Below, in pieces: positions 43,015-52,414 of a DNA stretch of 64,000 nucleotides; position 1 is the first letter of the stretch, and every line of letters starts with the position of its first letter. The DNA lies in the NCBI RefSeq assembly GCF_014638275.1, contig NZ_BMFJ01000002.1:310001-374000 (forward strand), written 5' to 3'. The notes under the pieces are model-generated. The model saw nothing but the letters and a program-made list of their open reading frames with translations, did not search any database and was not told where the DNA came from. The position numbers and the translations under genes were made by a program. The stretch is from Primorskyibacter flagellatus (GTDB lineage: Bacteria; Pseudomonadota; Alphaproteobacteria; Rhodobacterales; Rhodobacteraceae).

Positions 43015-44553
43015 GTGGCCACCACAGACCAGAACCAGCCGGAGCAGCTTTATGCCGCGCGTGAACCGATTTTCCCGCGCCGTGTCTCGGGCCGGTTCCG
43101 CAGCCTGAAATGGGTTATCATGGCGGTGACGCTCGGCATCTACTACCTGACGCCATGGATCCGCTTCGACCGCGGCCCGAACCTGCCGGATCAGGCGGTG
43201 CTGGTGGACCTTGCCAACCGCCGGTTCTTTTTCTTCTGGATCGAAATCTGGCCGCACGAATTCTACTTCGTCGCGGGCCTGCTGGTCATGGCGGGGCTTG
43301 GCCTGTTCCTCTTCACCTCCGCGCTTGGCCGGGTCTGGTGCGGTTACACCTGCCCGCAGACCGTCTGGACCGACCTCTTCATCCTGGTCGAACGCTGGAT
43401 CGAGGGCGACCGGAACGCCCGCCTGCGCCTGCACCGCCAGAAATGGGACCTGCGCAAGGCCCGGCTGCGCCTGACCAAATGGGTTGCCTGGCTGCTGATC
43501 GGCCTCGCCACCGGCGGGGCGTGGGTGTTCTACTTCGCCGATGCGCCGACCCTGCTGCGGGACATCGTGACGCTCTCCGCGCACCCGGTCGCCTATTCCA
43601 CGATCTTCGTGCTGACGATGACTACTTTCCTTTTCGGGGGTTTCGCGCGCGAACAGATCTGCATCTACGCCTGCCCCTGGCCCCGCATCCAGGCCGCGAT
43701 GATGGACGAGGACACGATCACCGTCGCCTACCGAGAATGGCGCGGGGAGCCGCGCGGCAAGGGCAAACGCCGCGAGATCGCGATTCCCGATCAGGTCACC
43801 TATGCCGCCGGAGAGAAACACGGCGGCACCTCCCCTCTCATCCCGATGCCCGGCATGCCGCGCGGCACCGGCAAACCGGCGACGCAGAGCCTTGGCGACT
43901 GCATCGTCTGCAACGCCTGCGTCAACGTCTGCCCCATGGGCATCGACATTCGCGACGGGCAGCAGCTGGCCTGCATAACCTGCGCGCTCTGCATCGACGC
44001 CTGCGACGACGTCATGGACAAGATTGGCAAGCCGCGCGGGCTGATCGGCTACATGGCGCTGACCGACGAACAGGCCGAACGCGCCGGGGCAGAGCCGCGC
44101 GCCATCTGGAAACACATCCTGCGGCCGCGTACGATCATGTACACCGTTCTTTGGGCACTGGTCGGACTGGGCCTCGTCTTCGCGCTGTTCATCCGGCCCG
44201 AGATCGATATGACCGTCGCCCCCGTGCGCAACCCGACCTTCGTCACCCTGTCGGACGGGTCGATCCGCAACACCTACGACATCCGCCTGCGCAACAAGCA
44301 CGGAGAGGACCGCCCCTTCCGCCTGACGGTCAAGGGCGATCTGGCGCTGCACATCTCGCTTGAGGGCACGCCCTACGAAACCGTCACCGTGCCCGCCGAT
44401 TCCGCCCTGCTTCAGCGGGTCTATGTCACCGCCCCGCCCGACTCGGTTCCCGCCGGGGCCGAGCGCACCGCATTCCGCTTCTGGGCAGAGGACACGGCCA
44501 GCGGCGAACGCGCCAGCAAGGACACCATCTTCAACGGGAGAGCCAACAGATGA
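43015..44553 (+). CDS. ccoG: Cytochrome c oxidase accessory protein CcoG/FixG (RdxA), ferredoxin-like
   Basis: A 512-residue inner-membrane iron-sulfur protein. Four or five membrane segments lie in the first 210 residues (with WCGYTCPQTVW and YACPWPRIQAAM). Two [4Fe-4S] motifs follow: CIVCNACVNVCP (Cys296, 299, 302, 306) and CITCALCIDAC (Cys320, 323, 326, 330). The C-terminal part is an Ig-like periplasmic domain. CcoG is needed for cbb3 oxidase maturation, probably as a Cu2+ reductase. About 40 residues (250-292) between REWRGEPRGKG and the first cluster appear longer than usual. The start is GTG 43015. It overlaps ccoH by 4 bases. Confidence 0.95.
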   Translation: MATTDQNQPEQLYAAREPIFPRRVSGRFRSLKWVIMAVTLGIYYLTPWIRFDRGPNLPDQAVLVDLANRRFFFFWIEIWPHEFYFVAGLLVMAGLGLFLFTSALGRVWCGYTCPQTVWTDLFILVERWIEGDRNARLRLHRQKWDLRKARLRLTKWVAWLLIGLATGGAWVFYFADAPTLLRDIVTLSAHPVAYSTIFVLTMTTFLFGGFAREQICIYACPWPRIQAAMMDEDTITVAYREWRGEPRGKGKRREIAIPDQVTYAAGEKHGGTSPLIPMPGMPRGTGKPATQSLGDCIVCNACVNVCPMGIDIRDGQQLACITCALCIDACDDVMDKIGKPRGLIGYMALTDEQAERAGAEPRAIWKHILRPRTIMYTVLWALVGLGLVFALFIRPEIDMTVAPVRNPTFVTLSDGSIRNTYDIRLRNKHGEDRPFRLTVKGDLALHISLEGTPYETVTVPADSALLQRVYVTAPPDSVPAGAERTAFRFWAEDTASGERASKDTIFNGRANR

Positions 44554-45017
44554 CCACCGCCGACACCACCTTCCGGTTGAAGGGCTGGCATGTCCTGACC
44601 GGCTTCGTTTCCGCCTTCGCGATCATCATCACGGTCAACGTCTACATGGCGAGCAGGGCGATCGGCACCTTCCCGGGACTGGAGGTGAAGAACTCCTACG
44701 TCGCCAGCCAGGAATTCGACCGCCGGCGCGCGCAGCAGGAGGCGCTTGGCTGGACGGTATTCGCCGACTGGACGGGCGGCATGGTGCATCTGTCGATCAC
44801 CGATGCCGACGGCCCGGTCCGGGTGAAGGACCTGCACGCCGTGGTCGGCCGCGCCACCCAAGTCGCCGACGACGTGGAGCCGGTCTTCGCCTTCAACGGC
44901 CAGACCTACGAGGCCCCGCTCGACCTCGGCCCCGGCAACTGGAACATCCGCATGACGGCCGTGGCCGAAGACGGCACCGAATTCGTCCGGCGCGTCATCC
45001 TGCATGTGAAACGCTGA
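44550..45017 (+). CDS. ccoH: cbb3 oxidase assembly protein CcoH/FixH
   Basis: A 155-residue protein with one N-terminal membrane helix (WHVLTGFVSAFAIIITVNVYMASRAI) and a periplasmic FixH domain (GLEVKNSYVASQEFDRRRAQQEALGW is the conserved part). It stabilises the cbb3-type oxidase and links it to CcoI. It starts inside the ccoG stop and ends 3 bases before ccoI. Confidence 0.95.
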   Translation: MTTADTTFRLKGWHVLTGFVSAFAIIITVNVYMASRAIGTFPGLEVKNSYVASQEFDRRRAQQEALGWTVFADWTGGMVHLSITDADGPVRVKDLHAVVGRATQVADDVEPVFAFNGQTYEAPLDLGPGNWNIRMTAVAEDGTEFVRRVILHVKR

Positions 45018-45020
45018 GCC

Positions 45021-47198
45021 ATGACCACCGCCACCCTTTCGGCCTGCCCCGCCTGTTCCGCCGCCCCGTCTGCCGAGGACATCGCCGCCCGCGCGATGCC
45101 GAAACCCGCGCGGCTGACCCTGTCCCTTCCGACGATCCATTGCGCCGCCTGCATCTCCGCCGTCGAAAAGGCACTGGCGGCCGTTCCGGGGGTCAATGAT
45201 GCCCGCGTGAATCTGACACTGAAACGCGCACAGGTGGACGCGGGCCCCGCCGTCACCGCCTCCGACCTGATCGCCGCTCTGGCCGACGTCGGCTACGAGG
45301 CGCACGAACTTGACCCCGGCAGCGCCGCCGTCACCGCGACCGACCGGGCCGGGCGGGACCTGCTGATGCGGCTGGCGGTCGCCGGTTTCGCCTCGATGAA
45401 CGTGATGCTGCTGTCGGTGTCGGTCTGGTCCGGCGCGGTGGACGCCACGCGCGACCTGTTTCATTGGATTTCTGCCTTCATCACCTTCCCCGCCATCGCC
45501 TTTTCGGCCCGGCCCTTCTTCCGCAGCGCCTATACCGCCCTTTCCGCGCACCGCCTGAACATGGACGTGCCGATCACGCTGGCGATCCTGCTGGCGCTGG
45601 TCACCTCCCTCTGGGAAACGGCCCTGTCCGGAGAGCACGCCTATTTCGACGCCGCGCTGACGCTGACCTTCTTCCTGCTTGCCGGTCGTTACCTTGACCA
45701 TCGCACCCGCGCCATCGCCCGATCCGCCGCGGAGGAACTGACCGCGCTGGAGGTCCCCCGCGCATGGAAACTGGTGAACGGAGCGGAAACCGCCACCCCC
45801 GTCGCGGACCTGAGCATCGGCGACCTGATCCGCATCCGCCCCGGCGCGCGGATGCCCGTGGACGGCGTCGTGACCGAGGGAACCTCGGAAACCGACCGTT
45901 CCTTCCTGACCGGGGAATCCCTGCCCGTGCCGGTCGCCCCCGGACAACCCGTCAGCGCCGGAGAGGTCAACCTCACCGGCCCCCTGACCCTTCGTGCGAC
46001 CGCAGTCGGGCAGGACACCGCGCTGCACCGCATGGCCGACCTTGTCGCCATCGCGGAAAGCGGACGCAGCCGCTACACGCCGCTGGCCGACCGGGCGGCC
46101 AAACTTTATGCGCCCGGCGTGCATATTCTGTCGGCGCTGGCCTTCCTCGGCTGGCTGGCCTGGTCCCACGACCTGCGCACCGCGCTCAACATTGCCGCCG
46201 CGGTGCTCATCATCACCTGCCCCTGCGCGCTTGGCCTTGCGGTGCCCGCCGTAACGACCGCCGCCTCGGGCCGGCTGTTCCGCAAGGGCATGCTGGTAAA
46301 GCACGAAACCGCGCTGGAGCGGCTGGCCCAGGTCGACACGGTGGTCTTCGACAAGACCGGCACGCTGACTTCCGGCGCGCCCGTTCCCACGAACCTCGAC
46401 GCCCACGATCCCGCCACCCTGTCGCAGGTGCTGGCGGTGGCGGAGGGATCCTCGCACCCGCTCTCCCGCGCCCTCACTACGGCGCTGCGGGCCCGCGGGG
46501 TCGCCCCCGCCCCGGTCACCGATCTGCGGGAACAGCCCGGCTACGGGACCACGGCGATTCTGGAGGGCAAGAGCCTGCGCCTTGGCCGCGCCTCCTGGGT
46601 CGGGGCCGAGGAGACAGCGACCACGACAGCCTGGCTCTCCGCCGAAGGGGAGGCTCCGCGCCCGCTGACCTTCACCGACGCCCTGCGCCCCGGTGCGGCA
46701 GAGGCGGTGGCGGGGCTGAAGGCCATGGGCCTGCGTGTGATCCTGATCTCGGGCGACACCCCCGCCGCCGTCGCCCCCCTGGCCCGGCAGCTTGGCATCG
46801 ACGACTGGACCGCCAGCGCCCTTCCGGGGGACAAGGCCGGACGGATTGCGGACCTGCAGGCCCGGGGCGCACAGGTGCTGATGGTCGGGGACGGGCTGAA
46901 TGATACAGCCGCGCTGCGGGCCGCGACCGTCTCGATCTCGCCCGCCTCAGCTCTGGACGCGGCGCGGGTTGCGTCGGACATCGTGCTGCTTGGCACCGAC
47001 CTGTCGCCGCTGCCCGGCGCGCTGCGCACCGCCCGCAAGGCCACGCGGCGCATTCGCGAAAACTTCCGTATCGCCACCGCCTACAACGTCATCGCCGTGC
47101 CGCTGGCCATCGCCGGACTGGCCACGCCGCTGATCGCCGCCCTCGCGATGTCGACCTCGTCGATTGTCGTATCCCTGAACGCCCTGCGCCTGAAGTAA
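45021..47198 (+). CDS. ccoI: Copper-exporting P-type ATPase CcoI/FixI
   Basis: A 725-residue P1B-ATPase. A short N-terminal CPAC precedes a heavy-metal-associated domain with IHCAACIS. Eight hydrophobic segments include the ion channel motif ITCPCALGLA. The A domain has LTGESLPV, the P domain DKTGTLTSG with the phosphorylated Asp, and the N/P regions GEGS-like SSHPLSRAL and MVGDGLNDTAAL. It supplies copper to the binuclear centre of cbb3 oxidase. It is the third gene of ccoGHIS. Confidence 0.96.
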   Translation: MTTATLSACPACSAAPSAEDIAARAMPKPARLTLSLPTIHCAACISAVEKALAAVPGVNDARVNLTLKRAQVDAGPAVTASDLIAALADVGYEAHELDPGSAAVTATDRAGRDLLMRLAVAGFASMNVMLLSVSVWSGAVDATRDLFHWISAFITFPAIAFSARPFFRSAYTALSAHRLNMDVPITLAILLALVTSLWETALSGEHAYFDAALTLTFFLLAGRYLDHRTRAIARSAAEELTALEVPRAWKLVNGAETATPVADLSIGDLIRIRPGARMPVDGVVTEGTSETDRSFLTGESLPVPVAPGQPVSAGEVNLTGPLTLRATAVGQDTALHRMADLVAIAESGRSRYTPLADRAAKLYAPGVHILSALAFLGWLAWSHDLRTALNIAAAVLIITCPCALGLAVPAVTTAASGRLFRKGMLVKHETALERLAQVDTVVFDKTGTLTSGAPVPTNLDAHDPATLSQVLAVAEGSSHPLSRALTTALRARGVAPAPVTDLREQPGYGTTAILEGKSLRLGRASWVGAEETATTTAWLSAEGEAPRPLTFTDALRPGAAEAVAGLKAMGLRVILISGDTPAAVAPLARQLGIDDWTASALPGDKAGRIADLQARGAQVLMVGDGLNDTAALRAATVSISPASALDAARVASDIVLLGTDLSPLPGALRTARKATRRIRENFRIATAYNVIAVPLAIAGLATPLIAALAMSTSSIVVSLNALRLK

Positions 47199-47204
47199 CC
47201 CATC

Positions 47205-47363
47205 ATGGACGTCCTGACCTGGCTCATCCCGATCTCGCTCTTCCTCGGAGGCATCGGCCTTCTGGGATTCCTCTACACGCTGCGCTCGGACCAGTACGAA
47301 GACCCGACAGGCGACAGCCAGCGCATCCTTTCCGCGGACTGGGATGACCGGCCCAGACCTTGA
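47205..47363 (+). CDS. ccoS: cbb3 oxidase maturation protein CcoS
   Basis: A 52-residue protein with one membrane helix (WLIPISLFLGGIGLLGFLYTL) and the CcoS signature RSDQYEDPTGDSQRIL. It is required for cofactor insertion into cbb3 oxidase. It starts 6 bases after ccoI and ends the operon before a strong terminator. Confidence 0.94.
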   Translation: MDVLTWLIPISLFLGGIGLLGFLYTLRSDQYEDPTGDSQRILSADWDDRPRP

Positions 47364-47390
47364 GCGCCGACCGCGACACCCTGTCCCCGA

Positions 47391-47431
47391 AATGCAGAAC
47401 GCCGCCGGAAGATCCGGCGGCGTTCTGCATT
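47391..47431. terminator. Perfect 18-bp hairpin between ccoS and the carboxypeptidase gene
   Basis: AATGCAGAACGCCGCCGG and its exact complement flank the loop AAGAT. It lies between two convergent genes, so it can end both transcripts; TTCCTCT follows on the plus strand, while only AATGCAG-derived bases follow on the minus. Confidence 0.75.
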
Positions 47432-47447
47432 TCCTCTGATCGGCCGG

Positions 47448-48977
47448 TCAGCTTGGCCCGATCATGAAACAGGTCTGGTTGCGCGCCTGCAGGCGGCGGC
47501 AGGCGAGATCGGCGCTCTCCCGCTCCATCCCGAGGAAGTTCGCGTCGAACCCGGTCGGGCGGCGGACAACCTTGCGCAGCGCGCCGTCGAGCGCGTCGGT
47601 TTCCTTGAGCGCTGTCTGCAGCAGGATCTTCTCGGCCGCGTTGTGCGACCGGAAACGCCCGATGTTGATTCCCCAGTGACGTCCGCCCGAGGTCGACACC
47701 CGGGTCACGACCCGCGGCTCCTCAGGCTCCGGACGCGCGGCGAGCGCGCGGGCAAACAGACCGACGGGGCGGGCGACCGGCGTCACCGACGCGGTCGAGG
47801 CCTGTGCGACCTGTTCCGCAACCTGCGCTGCCGCGGTCGGTTCGGCCTTGGGCTTCGGTTCGGGTTTGACCTCGGCCACCAGGGCCTTGGCGGGTTTCGC
47901 CGCAGCGGGCATCAGGCTGGCGCTCTGCGCGACCTCCGCCACGGCTTCGTTGATGACATCATCCATGGCGACCAGAACCGGCGCTGGTTCCGACCCCGGG
48001 CGCGCCATGGGCCGCAGGCTGCGGGTAACGGCAGTGTTCAGGCGGATCACCTTGCCCGCCGCGCGCATCTTGCCGTCGGCCTGTTCCAATGTCTTCACCT
48101 CAGCATAGACCGGCGCATCCGGCGCAACGCGCGGTGCCTTGGACGGCGCGCGCTTGAACCCGAGGTCCAGCAGCTCGGCCACCTTGGCGTTGCGCGACGC
48201 GGAGGAACGTCCGCCGAACACCGTCGCGATCACCCGTTCGTTTCCGCGCTCGGCAGAGGCGACGAGGTTGAAACCGGCGGCACGGGTGTAGCCGGTCTTG
48301 ATCCCATCCGCGCCCTTGTAGGAGGCCAGAAGACGGCGGTTCGTATTGGCAACGGTCTTCATCCCGGCATCCGCTTCGGTGCGGGAGAAGAGGTTGTAGT
48401 ATTCGGGATAATCGAACAGCAGGTGCCGCCCGAGGATCGTCATGTCCCGCGCGGTGGACAGGTGCCCGTCCTCCGTCAGACCGTTGGCGTTCTTGAAGGT
48501 CGTGCGCGTCATGCCGATCGCCTTGGCGGTGCGGTTCATCCGGCGGGCGAATGCGGCTTCGCTGCCCTCGATCGCCTCACCGATGGCGGTGGCGGCGTCG
48601 TTCGCGGATTTCACAGCCGCCGCGCGGATCAGGTAGCGCAGGCGAATTTTCTGCCCCGGCGCGAGCCCCAGCTTCGACGGCGGTTCCGCGGCCGCATTGC
48701 GCGTCACCGTCACGGTCGTGTCGAGCGAGATTTCGCCGTTCCTGATCGCCTCGAACGCGATGTAGAGCGTCATCATCTTGGTCAGCGACGCCGGATGCAG
48801 CCGCGCGTCGGCGTTGTCGGAATGCAGGACCTCTCCGGTCCGCGCGTCCATCACCATCGCTGCATAGGGTGCCGATCGGACCGGATCGTTCCAGGCTCCG
48901 CCCAGAACCATCGCAACAGTCGTCACAAATAGGAATACGAGTGCCCGCACACGGGTCGGCTTATGCTGCCGCTCCAT
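47448..48977 (-). CDS. D-alanyl-D-alanine carboxypeptidase (PBP5/DacA type) with SPOR domain
   Basis: A 509-residue exported penicillin-binding protein. A membrane signal (VRALVFLFVTTVAMVLGGAW) is followed by the peptidase S11 domain: S64-L-T-K67, S123-A-N and K226-T-G. A long Pro/Ala/Lys-rich linker leads to a C-terminal SPOR domain (HWGINIGRFRSHNAAEKILLQTALKE...CFMIGPS), which binds denuded glycan at the septum. It trims the terminal D-Ala of peptidoglycan stem peptides. ATG 48977, behind GAGAGG, is favoured over GTG 48989. Confidence 0.92.
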   Translation of the reverse strand: MERQHKPTRVRALVFLFVTTVAMVLGGAWNDPVRSAPYAAMVMDARTGEVLHSDNADARLHPASLTKMMTLYIAFEAIRNGEISLDTTVTVTRNAAAEPPSKLGLAPGQKIRLRYLIRAAAVKSANDAATAIGEAIEGSEAAFARRMNRTAKAIGMTRTTFKNANGLTEDGHLSTARDMTILGRHLLFDYPEYYNLFSRTEADAGMKTVANTNRRLLASYKGADGIKTGYTRAAGFNLVASAERGNERVIATVFGGRSSASRNAKVAELLDLGFKRAPSKAPRVAPDAPVYAEVKTLEQADGKMRAAGKVIRLNTAVTRSLRPMARPGSEPAPVLVAMDDVINEAVAEVAQSASLMPAAAKPAKALVAEVKPEPKPKAEPTAAAQVAEQVAQASTASVTPVARPVGLFARALAARPEPEEPRVVTRVSTSGGRHWGINIGRFRSHNAAEKILLQTALKETDALDGALRKVVRRPTGFDANFLGMERESADLACRRLQARNQTCFMIGPS

Positions 48978-49234
48978 CTTGCCTCTCACTTCACTGCCTC
49001 AGCCGCCGGTTCTCCGACTGGCTATTTTTTCATTGCCGACAGGCTAACACAGTGCGCGCCGGCGACAAACTCCTATTTTACAAGGCAATCCGCCGCCCTG
49101 CGGATAACCGGGTCCGCAGAGCATAGGTCAGAACAGTCAGAGAGGTATTAACGGAGCGATTGCAGCAGAATTCGGGCATCGGGGTCGCGCAGCCACAAGG
49201 TTTGCCAAGAGAAAATCGCACAGCCGGACTTGCA

Positions 49235-49936
49235 TCAACCGACGGATGCGATGATCTCCGGCAGATGTTCCAGCGTACCGATCTGCCTGTATCTTGTGCG
49301 TTCGCCTGGCGCCTCCGCCCGTTCAAGCGCCCAGGTGACCTCTCCGGGCACGTAGATCCCCCATCCCCCGGCCTCGATCATCGGCACGACGTCCGACTTC
49401 ATGGAGTTGCCGATCATCATTCCGCGCGACGCTCCGTCGCCGTGGCGCGCGAAGATCTGTTCATAGACCGGACGGGTCTTGTCCGACACGATCTCCACTC
49501 CGTGAAACAGCTCTCCCAGCCCCGACTGCGCCAGCTTGCGCTCCTGATCCAGAAGGTCGCCCTTGGTGATCAGAAGGACACGGTGAGTCTCTGCCGCCGC
49601 GACCACCGCGGCCTCGGCATGGGGCAGAAGTTCGATCGGGTGCGACAGCATCTCCTGCCCCGCGGCGATCAGTTCCGAGATGACCGACCCCGGCACCCGG
49701 TTCTCCGTCACCTCGAGCGCAGTTTCGATCATCGACAGCACGAAGCCCTTGATGCCGAATCCGTAAGCCCCGATGTTGCGCCGCTCCGCCGCCAGCAGGC
49801 GATCGGCGAGGTGATCGGGCTCCGCATGATCCTTCAGCAGTTCGGCAAACCGCTCCTGCGTCAGCTGGAAGAACCGTTCGTTGTGCCAGAGCGTGTCATC
49901 CGCGTCGAAACCGACCGTCGTTAAAAATTGTGGCAT
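49235..49936 (-). CDS. HAD-superfamily hydrolase
   Basis: A 233-residue phosphatase-like protein. Motif I is [12 protein letters not shown] (nucleophile Asp and acid Asp), motif II is VLLITKGD, and motif IV is around [22 protein letters not shown]. The all-helical cap and the ending place it among YjjG-like or FMN/5'-nucleotide phosphatase-type enzymes, but its substrate is unknown. The gap 48978-49234 (257 bases) before the carboxypeptidase gene holds nothing recognisable. Confidence 0.85.
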   Translation of the reverse strand: MPQFLTTVGFDADDTLWHNERFFQLTQERFAELLKDHAEPDHLADRLLAAERRNIGAYGFGIKGFVLSMIETALEVTENRVPGSVISELIAAGQEMLSHPIELLPHAEAAVVAAAETHRVLLITKGDLLDQERKLAQSGLGELFHGVEIVSDKTRPVYEQIFARHGDGASRGMMIGNSMKSDVVPMIEAGGWGIYVPGEVTWALERAEAPGERTRYRQIGTLEHLPEIIASVG

Positions 49937-49975
49937 CTTCTTCCGGCTTTTCGTGCGTGCAGGAGCACGGCCCCC

Positions 49976-50003
49976 TTTCAACTCTTGTCGCGGACGTTAT
50001 ATA
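49976..50003 (+). promoter_or_regulatory. Candidate clpS promoter
   Basis: TTTCAA (49976-49981) and TATATA (49998-50003) are spaced by 16 bases, 60 bases upstream of clpS, in an AT-richer stretch. The match is fair only. Confidence 0.4.
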
Positions 50004-50062
50004 GAAAGGCCAAATCCCGAAACCCCCGAAGCCATGGGAAAACCCCGGTCGGACGGAACCCG

Positions 50063-50449
50063 ATGAGCCAGACGCCGAAAAATTCGCGTCCCCCCGAAGC
50101 GTCGTTTGCGGCGCCTCTTCGCATGTCCACCCGCATGGCAGGGCCGGACAACGACGACCAGACGACGGTGATCGTCGACACGAAGCCCAAGTCCAAGCGC
50201 CCGCCGCTTTACAAGGTGTTGCTGCTGAACGACGACTATACGCCGATGGAATTCGTTGTCGCTGTGCTGGAACGATTCTTCGGGATGAACCACGCGCAGG
50301 CGTTCGAAATCATGCTGACCGTGCACAAGAAGGGCGTCGCCGTCGTCGGCGTGTTCAGCCACGAGATCGCGGAAACCAAGGTCGCACAGGTGATGGATTT
50401 CGCCCGCCAGCACCAGCATCCGCTGCAATGCACCATGGAAAAGGAATAA
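50063..50449 (+). CDS. clpS: ATP-dependent Clp protease adaptor ClpS
   Basis: A 128-residue protein with the ClpS core: [20 protein letters not shown], the N-end-rule binding pocket region, then [24 protein letters not shown]. It delivers N-degron substrates to ClpAP. The first 45 residues are flexible. The usual partner clpA is not in the window. ATG 50063 gives the normal extended N-terminus. Confidence 0.95.
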   Translation: MSQTPKNSRPPEASFAAPLRMSTRMAGPDNDDQTTVIVDTKPKSKRPPLYKVLLLNDDYTPMEFVVAVLERFFGMNHAQAFEIMLTVHKKGVAVVGVFSHEIAETKVAQVMDFARQHQHPLQCTMEKE

Positions 50450-50456
50450 CCGCCCC

Positions 50457-51473
50457 GTGACGGAGCATCCGCGGCTTGGCCTCGCGCTCGCTCCGGGCGG
50501 GCTGTCCCTGCCCGGGGGGCGCATCGCGGTCTTCGGACCGCGCGACGGCGTGTCCCTGGACCCGCTGCCGAAAGAGTCGGTGGAGGTCATCACCACCAGC
50601 TACCCCGACCACGCGCATTACTCCCGTCTGGGCTATGCCTGCGCGCTGGAGCCGACGGGAAACTATGCCGCCGCCGTCGTCTTCCTGCCCCGCGCCAAGG
50701 CCCTGGCCCGCGACCGGATCGCCACGGCCCGCGCCGCGACCGCCGGCCCGGTGATCGTCGACGGGCAGAAGGAGGACGGGATCGAGTCGGTGCTGAAGGA
50801 CTGCCGCGCCCGCGCCGATGTCTCCGGCCCGGTGAACAAGGCGCATGGCAAGCTGTTCTGGTTCGAAGGCGGCGACCTGAGCGACTGGACCGCCCCGCCC
50901 GTAACCATGCCCGACGGCTTTGTCACCGCGCCCGGAACCTTTTCTGCCGACGGGATCGACCCGGCCTCGGCCCTGCTGGCCGACAGCCTGCCCACGACGC
51001 TCGGCGCGCACGTCATCGACCTCGGCGCGGGCTGGGGATACCTCTCCGCCCGCCTGGCGGCGCATCCCGGCATCACCCGCATTGACCTGGTGGAGGCCGA
51101 TCACGCCGCGCTGGCCTGCGCCCGGATGAACGTCACCGATCCGCGTGCGCTGTTCCACTGGGCCGACGCCACGGACTGGCGCCCCGATACGCCCGCGGAC
51201 ACGGTGGTGATGAACCCGCCCTTCCACACCGGGCGCAAGGTGCAGCCGGAACTGGGGCGCGCCTTCATCCGCACCGCCGCCGCCTGCCTGAAGCCGAAAG
51301 GCGCGCTCTGGATGGTGGCCAACCGCCACCTTCCCTACGAAACCCTGCTTGGAGAGCTGTTCGCCGAGCACGAGGAAATTGCCGGAACCGCCAGCTTCAA
51401 GCTGCTGCGCGCGTCCGCCCCCCTGCGCGAGAAAGCCCGCACTCGCCAGCCGCGCCGCAAGGCGCTAGGCTGA
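50457..51473 (+). CDS. RsmC-like 16S rRNA guanine-N2 methyltransferase
   Basis: A 338-residue class I SAM-dependent methyltransferase with a degenerate N-terminal half and an active C-terminal half, as in RsmC/RlmG. SAM motif I is VIDLGAGWGYLSARLA (186-201) and the catalytic N-P-P-F is in VVMNPPFHTG (253-256). It probably makes m2G in rRNA. The start is GTG 50457, 7 bases after clpS. Confidence 0.87.
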   Translation: MTEHPRLGLALAPGGLSLPGGRIAVFGPRDGVSLDPLPKESVEVITTSYPDHAHYSRLGYACALEPTGNYAAAVVFLPRAKALARDRIATARAATAGPVIVDGQKEDGIESVLKDCRARADVSGPVNKAHGKLFWFEGGDLSDWTAPPVTMPDGFVTAPGTFSADGIDPASALLADSLPTTLGAHVIDLGAGWGYLSARLAAHPGITRIDLVEADHAALACARMNVTDPRALFHWADATDWRPDTPADTVVMNPPFHTGRKVQPELGRAFIRTAAACLKPKGALWMVANRHLPYETLLGELFAEHEEIAGTASFKLLRASAPLREKARTRQPRRKALG

Positions 51474-51503
51474 TCCGGGCCGTCGCCCCTCAAGGAGCAC
51501 CCC

Positions 51504-52304
51504 ATGTCCTTTTCCATCGCCGGCAAGACGGCCATCGTGACCGGGGCCGGAAACGGCATCGGCCTGGCCATCGGCAAGCATTTCGCGGATCGCGGCGCCA
51601 ACGTCATGTTCGCCGACCTCGACGAGGAGGCGCTGGTGCGTGAACTCGGCGAGCGGCCCGAGGCGGACAACATCCGCTATTTCGCCGGTGACCTGCGCGA
51701 ACGGCTGACCATCGCCAACCTGCTCTCCGCCACGATCGACCAGTTCGACCGGGTCGACATCCTGGTGAACGGATCGCGGCAGGTGATTGCCTCGGATTCC
51801 CTGAACCCCGACGACGATGCGGTGGAAACGCTGCTGCAACAGAACCTGATGACCGCCCTGCGGCTGAGCCAGACCGTCGCGAAACGGCTGATCAAGCAGG
51901 CGGAGGATCAGCCGGACATGCCTGCCGGGTCCATCGTCAACCTTTCCTCCATCGCCGCCCGGCGGACCCATCCTGACCTGCTGGCCTTTTCCGTGTCCGC
52001 CGCCGCGCTGGACCAGATGACCCGGTCGCTCGCCGTGGCGCTGGCGCCGCACCGGATCCGGGTGAACGCGCTGGCCTTCGGTTCGGTGATGAGCGCATCG
52101 CTCATGTCCTCGCTCAAGGACCACAGCGAGTTTCGCTCGGACATCGAGGAGCACACGCCGCTGAACCGCATCGGCGCACCGAGCGAACTGGCCGAGGCCG
52201 CGCAATACCTCGCCTGCGACGCGTCCAGCTTCATGACCGGCCAGATCCTGACCATCGACGGCGGGCGGACCCTGCTGGACCCGGTCGCCGCCCCCGCCCA
52301 CTGA
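51504..52304 (+). CDS. SDR-family protein lacking the catalytic Tyr and Lys
   Basis: A 266-residue Rossmann-fold protein of the short-chain dehydrogenase/reductase family. The dinucleotide motif TGAGNGIG (13-20) and the end DGGRTLL are normal. The active-site Y-x3-K is F162-S-V-S-A166, and the structural NNAG reads VNGSRQ. Ser149 of the catalytic triad is kept. It can probably bind NAD(P) but may not catalyse oxidoreduction by the usual mechanism. It stands between the methyltransferase gene and hemF. Confidence 0.85.
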   Translation: MSFSIAGKTAIVTGAGNGIGLAIGKHFADRGANVMFADLDEEALVRELGERPEADNIRYFAGDLRERLTIANLLSATIDQFDRVDILVNGSRQVIASDSLNPDDDAVETLLQQNLMTALRLSQTVAKRLIKQAEDQPDMPAGSIVNLSSIAARRTHPDLLAFSVSAAALDQMTRSLAVALAPHRIRVNALAFGSVMSASLMSSLKDHSEFRSDIEEHTPLNRIGAPSELAEAAQYLACDASSFMTGQILTIDGGRTLLDPVAAPAH

Positions 52305-52371
52305 CGCCGTGTTCCGGCCCTGCGACCCGGTGCACCCTTGCCCTCCGGCGCGCGGGCTGGCAGTCCGGAGT

Positions 52372-52405
52372 CGCCTCCGGCGGGAGTATTTCTGGCAAGA
52401 TGAAG
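52372..52405 (-). repeat. Dispersed repeat, copy F (short form) upstream of hemF
   Basis: On the minus strand CTTCATCTTGCCAGAAATAC is followed by TCCCGCCGGAGGC, as in copy A. On the plus strand the end of the repeat gives AAGATGAAGGA, which places a Shine-Dalgarno AAGGA 7 bases before the probable GTG start of hemF. Confidence 0.75.
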
Positions 52406-52414
52406 GAACGCGCG

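Noticed and set aside
48965..48989. CTCCATCTTGCCTCTC at the start of the carboxypeptidase gene as a ninth repeat copy
   Set aside because: Only the CATCTTGCC part matches; the following AAATAC block is missing and the sequence is explained by the start codon and ribosome binding site of the gene.
48978..49234. Possible tRNA or small RNA in the gap between the carboxypeptidase and HAD genes
   Set aside because: No GGTTCGAATCC-like T-arm or cloverleaf pairing was found.
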